From: Oasisia sp. SBJ-2009
Taxonomy: Eukaryota > Annelida > Polychaeta > Sabellida > Siboglinidae
Assembly (NCBI GenBank): GCA_964017155.1
Contig: OZ024867.1
Span: 28,221,109 to 28,285,108, forward strand
Reading direction: 5' to 3'
Length of the DNA: 64,000 nt
Positions within the stretch are counted from its first letter, which is position 1, and the number at the start of each line of letters is the position of its first letter. The translations under genes were made by a program, and so were the position numbers. Of the stretch, positions 1 to 49,900 are shown piece by piece. The notes beneath the pieces are model-generated. The model was given only the letters and a program-made list of their open reading frames with translations, was not told the DNA's origin and did not search any database.

Positions 1-215
1 TATACGTATATATATACGTATATAAATATATACATGTATATATATACATACATATATATATATATATATAATATATGTATACATGTAGATATAAAATATG
101 TTTCTACATGTTTATGTATAATATATATATGTATATATATATATATATATTATATATATATATATATTATATATATATATAATATATTATATATATATTA
201 TATATACATACACAA
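1..215. repeat. AT-rich microsatellite
   Basis: Almost pure TA/ATAT alternation with a few interruptions, lying in the intron upstream of the first visible filamin exon. No coding content. Confidence 0.9.
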
Positions 216-282
216 ATTAGACTTATAATAAAAAATAATTTTGACATTTTTTCTCACTGACCTCTGACCCCTGTGTCTGTAG

Positions 283-39090
<38,808 letters not shown>

Positions 39091-39670
39091 GACGTCAATG
39101 GGACACCTTGGCCATCATAGCCCCAGTCACTGACATCCTTAGGAGCCGATACTCCTAATTTTGCTCCTTAGGAGCCGATACTCCCAATTTTGCTCATTAG
39201 GAGCCAATACTCGTAATTTTGCTCTTTATACAAAGGAATTAGCTCCTAACAAATAAAATGAATGCATATGATCGACATCATTGATTGCAGGTTGATTAGT
39301 GGTGAAATAGCCTGTCACGGCTAGAAAGCACTATTGATTTTGTTTTGCGGATCAGAAATCCACACTTGTTTGTAGACGTGATTAACAACCAGTGATCACT
39401 CTGATGCTTGTATTAATATCATAGTTATATTTGTTGTATCCACATTAATCATGCATATCACTAGTACTTCACAGCACATATATATATATATATGACATAT
39501 AATATTATTCATTGTACACGTGCATGCTGGTAAAATATTAAATGAAAACGTGTAACATTACGGTTACTAAACATGACTGCATCTAATATAAGATGTATGT
39601 ATCTGATATATAGTTATTACAATGATTATAAATAGCATTGGTCGCTAACAATAAATATTATATATGATTA
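39091..39670 (+). terminator. Filamin 3' UTR with poly(A) signals
   Basis: AATAAA at 39252-39257 and 39650-39655. Between 39140 and 39228 a ~29-bp unit (taggagccgatactcctaat) is repeated three times, with aggagc/gctcct able to pair. The exact cleavage site is not determinable. Confidence 0.6.
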
Positions 39671-39959
39671 GTACTTGTTTATAAAGCTGATTGTTCACTG
39701 CAGAATGCCTAGGAGGGTGCACTGTAAATGGCATATATACGGCCTAGAGCACACATCAGTGCCATTATGTGTAGTTGAAGCCTGTAGTGCTAATTATCTT
39801 CCCAATGTTTCACGCCAATATGATGATGTGTAGTATGTCCAACACTGACACAGGTTTAACTTGACCACTATGCATTATTATTATTATGATGCTAGTAGGG
39901 AAATTTACTCAAATAGATGGCTTGACTGAGAAATGAAATTTCTTCATAAGACATAAGAT

Positions 39960-39997
39960 TGTTATGTTCTTTCATTCTTATTAACCGGGTGACAGGG

Positions 39998-40037
<40 letters not shown>

Positions 40038-40155
40038 GTATATATATTGATACGTGCACAATAAAGAGTAGTTGGATGACTTAAAATAGTTGTTATGTTC
40101 TTCCATTCTTATTAACCGGGTGATAGGAATTCTATATATATATATATATATTACT
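39960..40155. repeat. Tandem duplication (~131 bp) with TA tracts
   Basis: gttatgttctttcattctta ttaaccgggtgacagggatt is followed by (TA)n at 40000 and again, slightly changed, at 40091 followed by (TA)n. Confidence 0.8.
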
Positions 40156-40253
40156 TTCACACGCACGCACACAAACACACGCACCCGCCCGCACAAACAC
40201 GCACGTTCACACACAAATACACGCACGCTGAAGTAATCAGTTAATTAAGTAAT

Positions 40254-40673
40254 TTAGCACTTGTCAACATGATCATGACATAGATCAAGCCCACTTCGAA
40301 TTAATGAAAATAGTTTAAAAATATCAACCTGATGACCTATATCAATAACCAAACCAAGCGCCTGTCTGCCACGTGTCTCCACATCCGGGCCTTTCTGTAT
40401 CTCGGTCGGCACTACATGCTTTGTGATAAGGTTAACCAGCTTCAACTCTGATCCATCATCGTTTTCGGCTATGCTGAAAGAGTCCGAACGTTCTACAACA
40501 GCTCTGAATTTCTTAACGGCCTGTTCCTGTAGGGAATTCTTGGATGTAGAATGTTGACGATGCGTTCGTAGTCCAGACTCACAGCCATTTAGCATGAGTT
40601 CAGCGAGCCGAGTGAGTTCTGTTGAGCTCAAGCAGTACTTAGGCAAGATTGTGGATTTGGCCGGATATTGCAC
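40254..40673 (-). other. Unrecognised ORF, 139 aa, possibly element-derived
   Basis: An open frame with ordinary protein composition (NSLQEQAVKKFRAVVERSD, VETRGRQALGLVIDIGHQ). No family recognised and no splice context established. Followed by ~1.2 kb (40.7-41.9 kb) without a gene, including a doubled aagatggccgcc and aaggtcaaaggtcacgatca, of a kind I associate with old mobile elements. Confidence 0.3.
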
Positions 40674-41899
40674 TATCTACCTTGTGTAATATCTACCTTG
40701 TGTAATTTGTTCACACATTCCTGTGCTTGGTCTGAGTCCATTTATGTAAATGGAGCTGAATTTGTACTAACAGCAAACGCGCCATTTTTGAAATATTGTC
40801 ATAGTCAGGTTGCCAAAGCTGCTTTTTGGGCCTAACCCTGCACCGACTGATATAGTTTTTGTCTCGCTGCATTCTACATCCTTAGGACCTCTATAACGAA
40901 TATCAAGCGGATATCCTTGAGCAATTCGAGATATTCAAGATGGCCGCCAAGATGGCCGCCGGCGCCAATGCAAACATATATTTCGAACCAGTAGACATAG
41001 AATCGTCTGTGATACCACTTTTTTAGGTTAACTTGTTATGAGCAATCCATTTTTGGGTTAAGTTTTGCAATCCAAGGTCAACAAAAGGTCAAAGGTCACG
41101 ATCAATGTGATGAAAACAACTGACATTAGGTTCAGAGGGGAGATTAGCAATTTTTCTGAACTGAGTTGTGTATGGTTGGCCTTACAATAATCGAGAGCGT
41201 GTCAAGTTCATTCTCTATTAAATAATTATGTAGTTTGCAGATAATATTAAATGTATAAAGCAGGAATGTAGATGATACAAACATGCAAAACATAATTCTG
41301 AATCAAATTTTGACGCATATATATCAATAAATATCACTGCATGTTTGCAAAATGTTATATTCATGACATATTAAAATACATAAGCCAAAACGTATCTGTG
41401 GAGAAAATGGTTATTTTTTAATCGGCGTACGCGACGCGGCTGTATACACCATGTTTGAAGTAGGTAAGAGTTATCATTGAAAGTACTAGTTCTCTCGTAT
41501 TCTTCAAATTATTATCACTAACTATTTATATCATAGTGATCAACGCAGGCTAGTCGTTCAAATAATGCGTGCCGAACAGAAATCGATGTATGATACTTAT
41601 AATAAATCAACAAACTTATCGAACCTTCTTACCTCACTCAGACGTGCGCTACGGTGTGTATCTCAATCCGGCATAGCAAAACTGTACAATTCTGTATCTA
41701 CTATAGACGAACATGTTTGGCATGTTGTGAAACGATGTAGATAGTTTACTGTTGACAGCGTAATGATGGTGCGACAGTGAACTAATAATCAATCATAGCA
41801 TAACAATTAATATGTTGTGGTGGATTGGCTAGTCAACTGATGCAATGACTAATGTCTTTGCAAATGTTGCTGCAGTTGCTCAGACAATGAAAGACTCCA

Positions 41900-42648
41900 G
41901 GCGAGTCAGAGCTGTGATAGACTGCACAGTATTATGAAAGCCTGTGAAATACCAGGTGATAACATACATTCAGATAAAATTGGAAAGTGATCCAACGTAT
42001 CAGGGTAAATATCACAAATCTTGTGTGACAAAATATATTACAAAGGCAACACGCTCAGCAGAAAAACAGAAACGAGCTATATCAAGTCCATCCCATCTAC
42101 ATGAGAAGAGAACGTGACCATTTGATTGACTTCGTCAGTGTTTCTATTGTCGTGGTTCGTGTAATGTTGACCTAAAGAACCCAAATCGATGGATTCCATC
42201 GTATCTTGTGAGAGAAACTGAAGAGAAGCATTATAATGAAGATGGAACAGAGAAGGCAGATGCCATAGAACGTAGAATAAAGGATAAATGCGATGAAAGG
42301 GCAGACGAGTGGGCTGATGATGTACTTGGGCGCTTAGCGTGTCTCACACGCTGACGCGCGTTACCACACATATTGCTATGCCCGATTCTTCAACGGGCGC
42401 CAGCACATGGCTACCGATCGGTAGTTTTCCGCGACAGTACTATTGCCACTCTGAAAATGATCAAGGCTGACGATGAGGATGACAATCTGGAGACCGCGCT
42501 GGATGTGGTGGCAACCCACATCAAGAAGGAATGTTCGATGATGGATTACAAGCATCAGACATACCATACGAACACCTCCAAAGAGATCGCAGAAGAACCT
42601 GCACCAGATACCTTCCAGCAGTTACTAAGGAAAATGTCCATTGGTTAA
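41900..42648 (+). pseudogene. Decayed mobile-element-type protein gene
   Basis: Pieces in shifting frames: YHKSCVTKYITKATRSAEK, then FCQFYCRG-like CFYCRGSCNVDLKNPNRW, KCDERADEWADDVLGRL, HADARYHTYCYARFFNGRQ, then DDNLETALDVVATHI. The pattern (His/Cys cluster, KNPNRW, DER-D-WAD, HADARYH-x2-C) matches a family of large uncharacterised proteins common in marine invertebrate genomes, from memory. Stops near 42115 and 42420 and frame changes show it is broken. Confidence 0.5.
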
Positions 42649-43676
42649 CAATGTCTTCCCTCTCTCTCCTAATTGGAAATATCATTATCATCAGAATATT
42701 GAAATATTTACGTGAATAACAGTTCATAAAATTTCTTATGATTTCCGCATGTTGCAATAATGCATATATATCATATATGTGTAGTCTACATCAACGCCAA
42801 TTATGTTTTAAGACCAGACAGTAGTAATAGTAAGTAGTAAAAGCTGTATTTCTTGATGGTAACCATGTCACGTGGTATATCGTGATTTTCAATGGGCCAT
42901 CATCTTACATGCATACATACATACATACATACATCATATACATACATACAATAAAGCAACACAGTTAATGTGTCGATCTGCGTAATCGGCGATAATGCAG
43001 TCACATCGAGTAAATTTCCCGCCTGTTGCAAACCGGGAAGTGATATGCGTTGTGGACCATATGAGCCACATGAAGTTCAGGTAATATGAGCATATATATT
43101 CATCCACGAGTTTTAGTACAGTGACAAGCTAGAGCCTTATAGTGTAATTACGGCTATGTTTTCACTTTCCAATGGACCATTACGTTTATATTTGACACAG
43201 TTATAATGCTTCGTGTCTTTGCTTGTTCGTATGAGATGGTAACTGAAACTTTAAATAAATATGCTATGGTTGTTTATAAATTCGTTTGGTAATGTTTGGC
43301 GTGCGTGCACGCGCAGCTGTATATGTGTATGTTTCTATGTACTATATGTGTGCGTGTGTGCGTTTGCGTGCGTCTGTGCGTGCGTGCGTGCGAGTGCTCA
43401 TATTAGGAATGGGGCATGCTCATATTATCCACACCTGTTTTATTATGAGCCATTTAAGGAAACAATTATCCTCGTTCTCATTAAAAATGTGAACAACCTA
43501 TGCAAGCAATACTGCACACAACAACAGTCTATTACAGTATCTTTCATGTCACAATTTCACAGAGCTCTACCTTGTCACACGGCTCCAGAATATCAATGTA
43601 AAAAAGTGGCTCATATTACCAGACCTTCCCCCACGTTCTACTTACTGGTTGCACGATAACGTCTCCTTGGTTGCAG
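42649..43676 (+). other. No gene recognised; presumed intron or upstream of NIT-cyclase gene
   Basis: About 1 kb with a short catacatacata tract at 42915 and a tgtgtgcgtgcgt-rich patch at 43310-43400. The 5' exons of the next gene were not found here. Confidence 0.4.
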
Positions 43677-43680
43677 CAAG

Positions 43681-43965
43681 GCGGCCTTCCACCAACACCT
43701 AGTCGATCACCGTAAGAAGGTCAACATTCTGGTGATCGACTGTTACGAAGAGATCACGTTCTACTCTCGCAGTATCGGGATGATGATCAACTGGCTGCGC
43801 GACGCCATCAAGGACTCGGTGCTGGGGGACGTATGGAACATCGTCATCAGCTACCAGAAGATCGTCATCTGTACGGAGGACGCGACGACGATGCGCAGCC
43901 TCGGTATCGTTTACTTCTCTCAGGGCAGCTTCAACAGCAGCGCCGCCTACAACCGCTTCATGAAG
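43681..43965 (+). CDS. NIT-cyclase exon a (NIT domain, first visible part)
   Basis: Acceptor ttgcagcaag (or four bases earlier), donor gtacgt, phase 0. Encodes FHQHLVDHRKKVNILVID, then FYSRSIGMMINWLRDAI and YQKIVICTEDATTMRSLG: helices typical of NIT domains. Confidence 0.75.
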
Positions 43966-46900
43966 GTACGTGCGATATCTCTCGCCTCACCCACGGTCTT
44001 CTGGCCTTGTCATAATAATAATAATAATAATGTTTATTTGAAAAGCGCCATATATCCGGAAATATTTCCTCTCAGTGGCTCATAAAATATATTGTAAATA
44101 TTTTAAATATTCATAATCAGTTAAACTAGCACGTAAAGACGAAATGTTAAATGGTAATAAATAGATAATTAAATAAAGCTTCGAAAAGTCCTAGTTCATA
44201 AGCTAAACTTATCAGCAATAAATAGATAAAATAAAAGAATAAATAAATAATAAAATGTATTAATAACTTAATAATAAAATAAGTACAAAATTACAGTTAA
44301 AATAAATTCATTATAAAATACCCTACAAGTAGTTCACAAATGCTGCCTTAAAAAGATGTGTTTTAATTCAATTTGGACTTAAAAAGTTCAAGTGAATCTA
44401 TTAGGCGCAAACTGTCCGGTAGATCTTCACAAGTCAGCGGTGGTCACTTCTTCTCCCCCGTTCTGCCTTGCAGATATAATTGTTCTAGTATAAGTATACT
44501 ATTCGGTCCTCATTTGGTAATAATCAATTCTACAATAAATGTACTGCATTTAAAGTTGCATTCTGACATAATTTCCCCTTTTTAACGCATTTTAGAAAAG
44601 TCTATGTACACCATGACCGATATTTGCTTATTAGTATACTTCCTACCACATGTCTCACTTTGTGGTTTTATGCGTTATTTGATCAAATATAAGTTTGCAA
44701 CAAACAACGGCTCTGGAGTTTCCCAAAAGTCGATCTATTTTTACCATCGGAACTCTCCGGTCAACGTAAGCATAGATATAAATGATTTATATCTATGACG
44801 TAAGTAAACGATGGGGCAAACTAAAAGGCGGTTCCACATATCCACGTTAGTCGCTAGAGGCGCCACTAGGCAACAATACCCTAGTTATTTAAATCATCCT
44901 CAATTAGCCATTGACCGTACAGGCGTGTAGCCAGCGATAATTTGTATGTAGGCAACTGGACATGCCGTAAATATGGAGCGTATCGAGCGGTGGCATCTTT
45001 GTGAATGTGGTATGTCGTTTCCGTGCTGTCTGCCAATTGTGATCCGCCTTTTAGTGTGGCCCTAGTGTGGTTTCCTGACAGCGCTTTTCACTGGAATTCC
45101 CTTCATCGAGGTCTAAACCAATCAGAGAATTCTAACTGGTGAGGCTCACCGGAATAATTTTTCGTCTTTTGCTGCTTTTTATCTTAAAATGGCATATTAT
45201 GTGAAAATAAGTTGATAGGTAGATGGGGAAAACAATATATAGTGTATGGGGAATGCTGGTTTACTGGGAAATTGTATTTTAAACATGGCGGAAGTCAGAA
45301 TGCAACTTTAAGACTACTAGCTAGGAGTATAAAAATCCGAATGGCATTATATACACACATACGTACATAAGTACACACACCCCTTCTCACGCACGCATGC
45401 ACTCACGCACACACTCACTCACGTACACGCACACATGGATGCGCAGTACGTCATTATTAACTATTATATACATTCGTTATCCAGGTATCCAAGTCGATTA
45501 AAGTGAACTATGCGTTCGCGTTGACGTACTCGGCCAAAATGACAGCACTCCGCCAAAAGATGATGCACTTCACCGGGTATGACGTTGTGAAGGTCATTGA
45601 TCACTATGCGTCTGCGATCGAGGTACGTCATATATTGGCGCCAATTACATGGATTTGATGGTTTTGTATACAAATGAATAAAAGACATTTTGTTCGACAC
45701 TAAATAACCCAGTGACTTCAATATTTACAGTTGTCATAAACCAATCACCTTTTGGTGGCGATGTTGCTAGATCCGATACGTCCGGTTTCAAATGGACTTC
45801 TTTCGCATCGCAAGACGGTTATAATATGCTAGAAAGAGTACAAAGGAGAGCAACCAAAATGATACAAAAACTCAGGAATATTAGTAATGAAATGCGTCCA
45901 ATAGAATGTGGTTTAACAACACTAGAAACCCGAAGATTGAGAGATCACATTGAGGTGTTTCAAATATTGAATGGGTATGAACAAATTGACAGAAATATTT
46001 TGTTCTGGGTCAAGGAAGAGAGAAGGACTAGAGGACATGGAGTTACATTAGCAAAGAAGCAGTGTAGACTAGGCATTAGAACATTTTCATTTTCACAAAG
46101 AACAGTTAAAGAATGGAACAGATTATCAGCTGATTGTGTAGGTGCTAGTAGTGTTAATATATTAAAAAATTAAATCGACATATACCTAAGACGGGCTGGG
46201 TACACATAGATAGATAGGTTGGACTCTCGATAATCCAAAGGGCTTCCTAGTCTACCTGCCATCTAGAGTTGCAATCTTGTTAAATCTGGTTAAATCTTTC
46301 GTTGCCGTTGCAGTAGCGGGCAGCGGCGTTCGGGCCGCTCGAGGGGACGTACTGGTACGGCAACATGACCCTGCTGTTCGACGCCCTCGTTGACATACAG
46401 AAGAACGTGGGTGCCGAGCTGCTGCACCAGCTGGACGCTCCCACGACACGCGTCATCAGCGGCATCGTCTTCAGTGTCGTCATCATCGTGTCCGTCATTG
46501 TCGTGTCGCCTATTGTTGTCTTTCGCGTCTACGGGACACTGGTCGTGATCGCCAACAACATGGTGCTGTGCGAGACAATCACGACCAGTATCAATGCCAC
46601 ACGGGACTACACGCAGAAGCTGCTCATTGCTAGGTACGCCCGTTTTCGTGGGGGGGGGGGGTCAATAAAACACCACGATTTGAAATCCGACCATATAAAT
46701 ATCGTGTTCTGTGCAACACAACGCACCCAACAAAATTTCGTTGCAAACATTCTGCAATCTAACTATATATAAAGTATTTCCAGCAGAGCACATTTAGTGT
46801 CTGTACGTCATTTATTTACCGAAATAATTTATGTGAAAATGGCATTGTGGTGTGTGACGTGTGACGTATGACATGTAATTTGTGACAGTTTGAGGAACAA

Positions 46901-49900
46901 TGTGACATTGTGACACATTGGTGAATACCGTATGTATTCCTAGCGGGCACAAGTACGTTGCACCGACATTCCTTCGACGTTGGCTACGACGTCGAAACAA
47001 CGTCGAAAACACAATGGATGTGATAGTTGGATCGACGTCATGTATCGACGTTGTGCCGACGTCGAGAACGTCGGGAAAAAGTAATTACTGCATAAGATGT
47101 GGTGAGATAGCAGCGGGGAGTTGTAGTCAAGAGGTCAGATGTCCTGAATGTCGATTGGAGGATCCGGAGTTGACGTCATTGACGGTGTGTGGGTAGTGCG
47201 GTACTGGTCGCCGTGACAGAACATTCGAAATTTCGTTCACCCTGCGTTGTACGTGTTTCAGAAGAGAGTTGGTCAGTTGTTAGTGTTTCTGACGGTAGTC
47301 ATACTGTTTAATACAACGCATATACTACATAACAAGTCAGCGTATATTGCGGGGGGGGGGGACGAGGTCAAACAAAAGTAACAATTTGTTGACATCAAAC
47401 ACCGACACTCTTGCAATTATCACCTATATTTAGATGTATCGCTGAATACGTCAACAGTGGCTCATAGGTGCCAAACAAACCATTCTGTTGTACGACTTGG
47501 TGTACTTGATATAACTGTATACAGCTACACTGTGTACGACCATGTGCGCTCTATGTCGTAGGTGTACGAACCACGTGACCCGTCTACTCATCAAGCGCGT
47601 GGCGGTGCCGGTGCTCTGTGTCAAGCACGTGTCTGTCGTCTGCTTCGATGTCGTCGACTTCCAACTGAGAGCCGAGGAGCTGCACATCGAGAACGTCACC
47701 GCCTGTCTCAACGAGCTCGTGAAGCTCTTCAAGAGGAAATGTGAAGACATGACCGGCGTGTTCAGACCGAGGACCTTTGACCCGACCCTCATGGCGGTGT
47801 TCGGCAATTCACGGTCATTCGTCCAGTTCCGTGTTGTGTTCTTTGTTTTGGTGGTTTCCTTGTGACATCTTTTTGATTCTTGGTGTTCCAACTGTTGTTG
47901 TTCTGTTGTTCTTATGTAATCTCAGAAGTTTGTAAGAACTGTAATTGTAGGTGTTTGTCATTTAAACAAGGACATACTATGTGAACAGTGATCTTGGCGA
48001 AATAGCAATTTATTGTCTTTCCATATGGAAAGTAGTGGAGGCCGACTGTCTGTCCATATACAGCTGTAATTTATAAACAACTTTGCTGTATCTTTTTGAC
48101 ATAAATAAAACATTCTGAGATCAGAATCTCAACAAAACATATTACGAAATGTATGCACGCGCCACGGATTCGGTGTTAATGATTTAACAATGTTTTGTTA
48201 GGCAATAGATCACGTGATCGATAGGTCAGTGGATGTATCCGCAACGCCGCGGGTTGATTTCATTACAACTATGACCGCCACGTTTGGCTTAGCTAACAAT
48301 TAATGTTAATGATAATTATTTATGTGAATTAAATCTTCTTCTACTACTGCGGCACGACATGGCCTAGATCAAACGTTCGCGATTACAGAACTTTTGGTTT
48401 ATGTCTAAGTCATACGAGAAATATCTTTTGAGGCAAGAATTTCAACAAAACAAACGACACAATGTATACACGATTCATTTTTTTTCGGCGGCCATTTTCT
48501 AAAGGGTTGAAAGGATCGTTGCTACGCAACAGGCCACATGATGGCTGGGTACGTGGTTACACGAACTGTACAGTGCCTCGTTTTGATGTCAGGAGTCGAT
48601 GGCGAGGTGGACTATGTGGGGAGGCGGCCAGGTTGGCCCTGTCGTAGTTGCAGTCTACCCGAGGGGCTCACTATGTCCACCTGGCGGACAAGAAGATCAA
48701 CGCGCGCCTGGCGGTGCATATTGGTGAGTTCAACGCCGGCTTTCAGGCCAATTACATTATATAAGATAAGATAAGATAAGATAGCTTTATTGCCATGTGG
48801 TCACATTGTAGTTACAATAAAACATTGGAATGTGTAATGATATTGGTCGTCGTAATAGTACATTCACATGACAATACATTCACATGCACCAAACAATGAT
48901 GTTAAAATATACTACTACATTAAATAAAATAAATAAGATCAATCACATAAAAAGGTCCGAATAAAAAATTGCTCATTATAACATCGATAAATAATTGATA
49001 CGATCTAGTAGAAATATAGTAGCTTAAAATGTAAAATATGAAATAAAAAAATAAAAATATAAAATATAATAGATTATGATAAAATATACATACTAAAACT
49101 CATCGGAAAGTGGACTATGTGTTTGCTGCGGGTGGGAGAAAATCACTTCTGTTTTGACATGGCTTGAACGGCTAAGGGGAAAAAGCTAGTACTAAAGCGG
49201 TTGGTCCTGGTTTTTATGGATCTGAATCGGCGACTAGATGGGAGGTTCAAATAGGTCATGGGCAGGATGGGATGTATCTTGAGAGATGAGAGTCGCTCTT
49301 CCTAACAGACGCTGCTGATACAGTATTTCAAGACTGGGAAGGTCTCTGCCAATGATTCGGGAAGCCTTAATCAACGAAATGCATTTATACGAACAATACA
49401 GGCTGTGAATTTGTTTACCAACACCCAAAACTCATAACGTACCCAGAGTCTCACCCATCTGTAGCGTTTCGTTATTACGTGTTTGACGTGATTTGAGCCG
49501 TTGCGCCGAATGCGTGACCCGCATTCTGTTATATTAGACATTTGTAGCTGTGCCGATAAACGTATGGCTTGTTTCTGATATATAAAAACATGTAATATGT
49601 TCTAACAATTCTTGTCTGTAGAATACATATACACTCCTATAATTATTTTTACAACTAAGTCACACGAAGTCACACTGTTGCGCCATCGACGTGTTGGATG
49701 TAATTGAGTGTATTGCTTGCAGGGTGTTGCGCCATCGACGTGTTGGATGAGTTGTGATTGCGCGTGTTGTTTGCAGGATATTGCGCCATCGACGTGTTGG
49801 ATGTGATTGCGCGTATTGCTTGCAGGCTGTCGCGCCATCGACGTTTTGGACGAGTTGTGATTGCGCGTGTTGCTTGCAGGGTGTTGCGCCATCGACGTGT

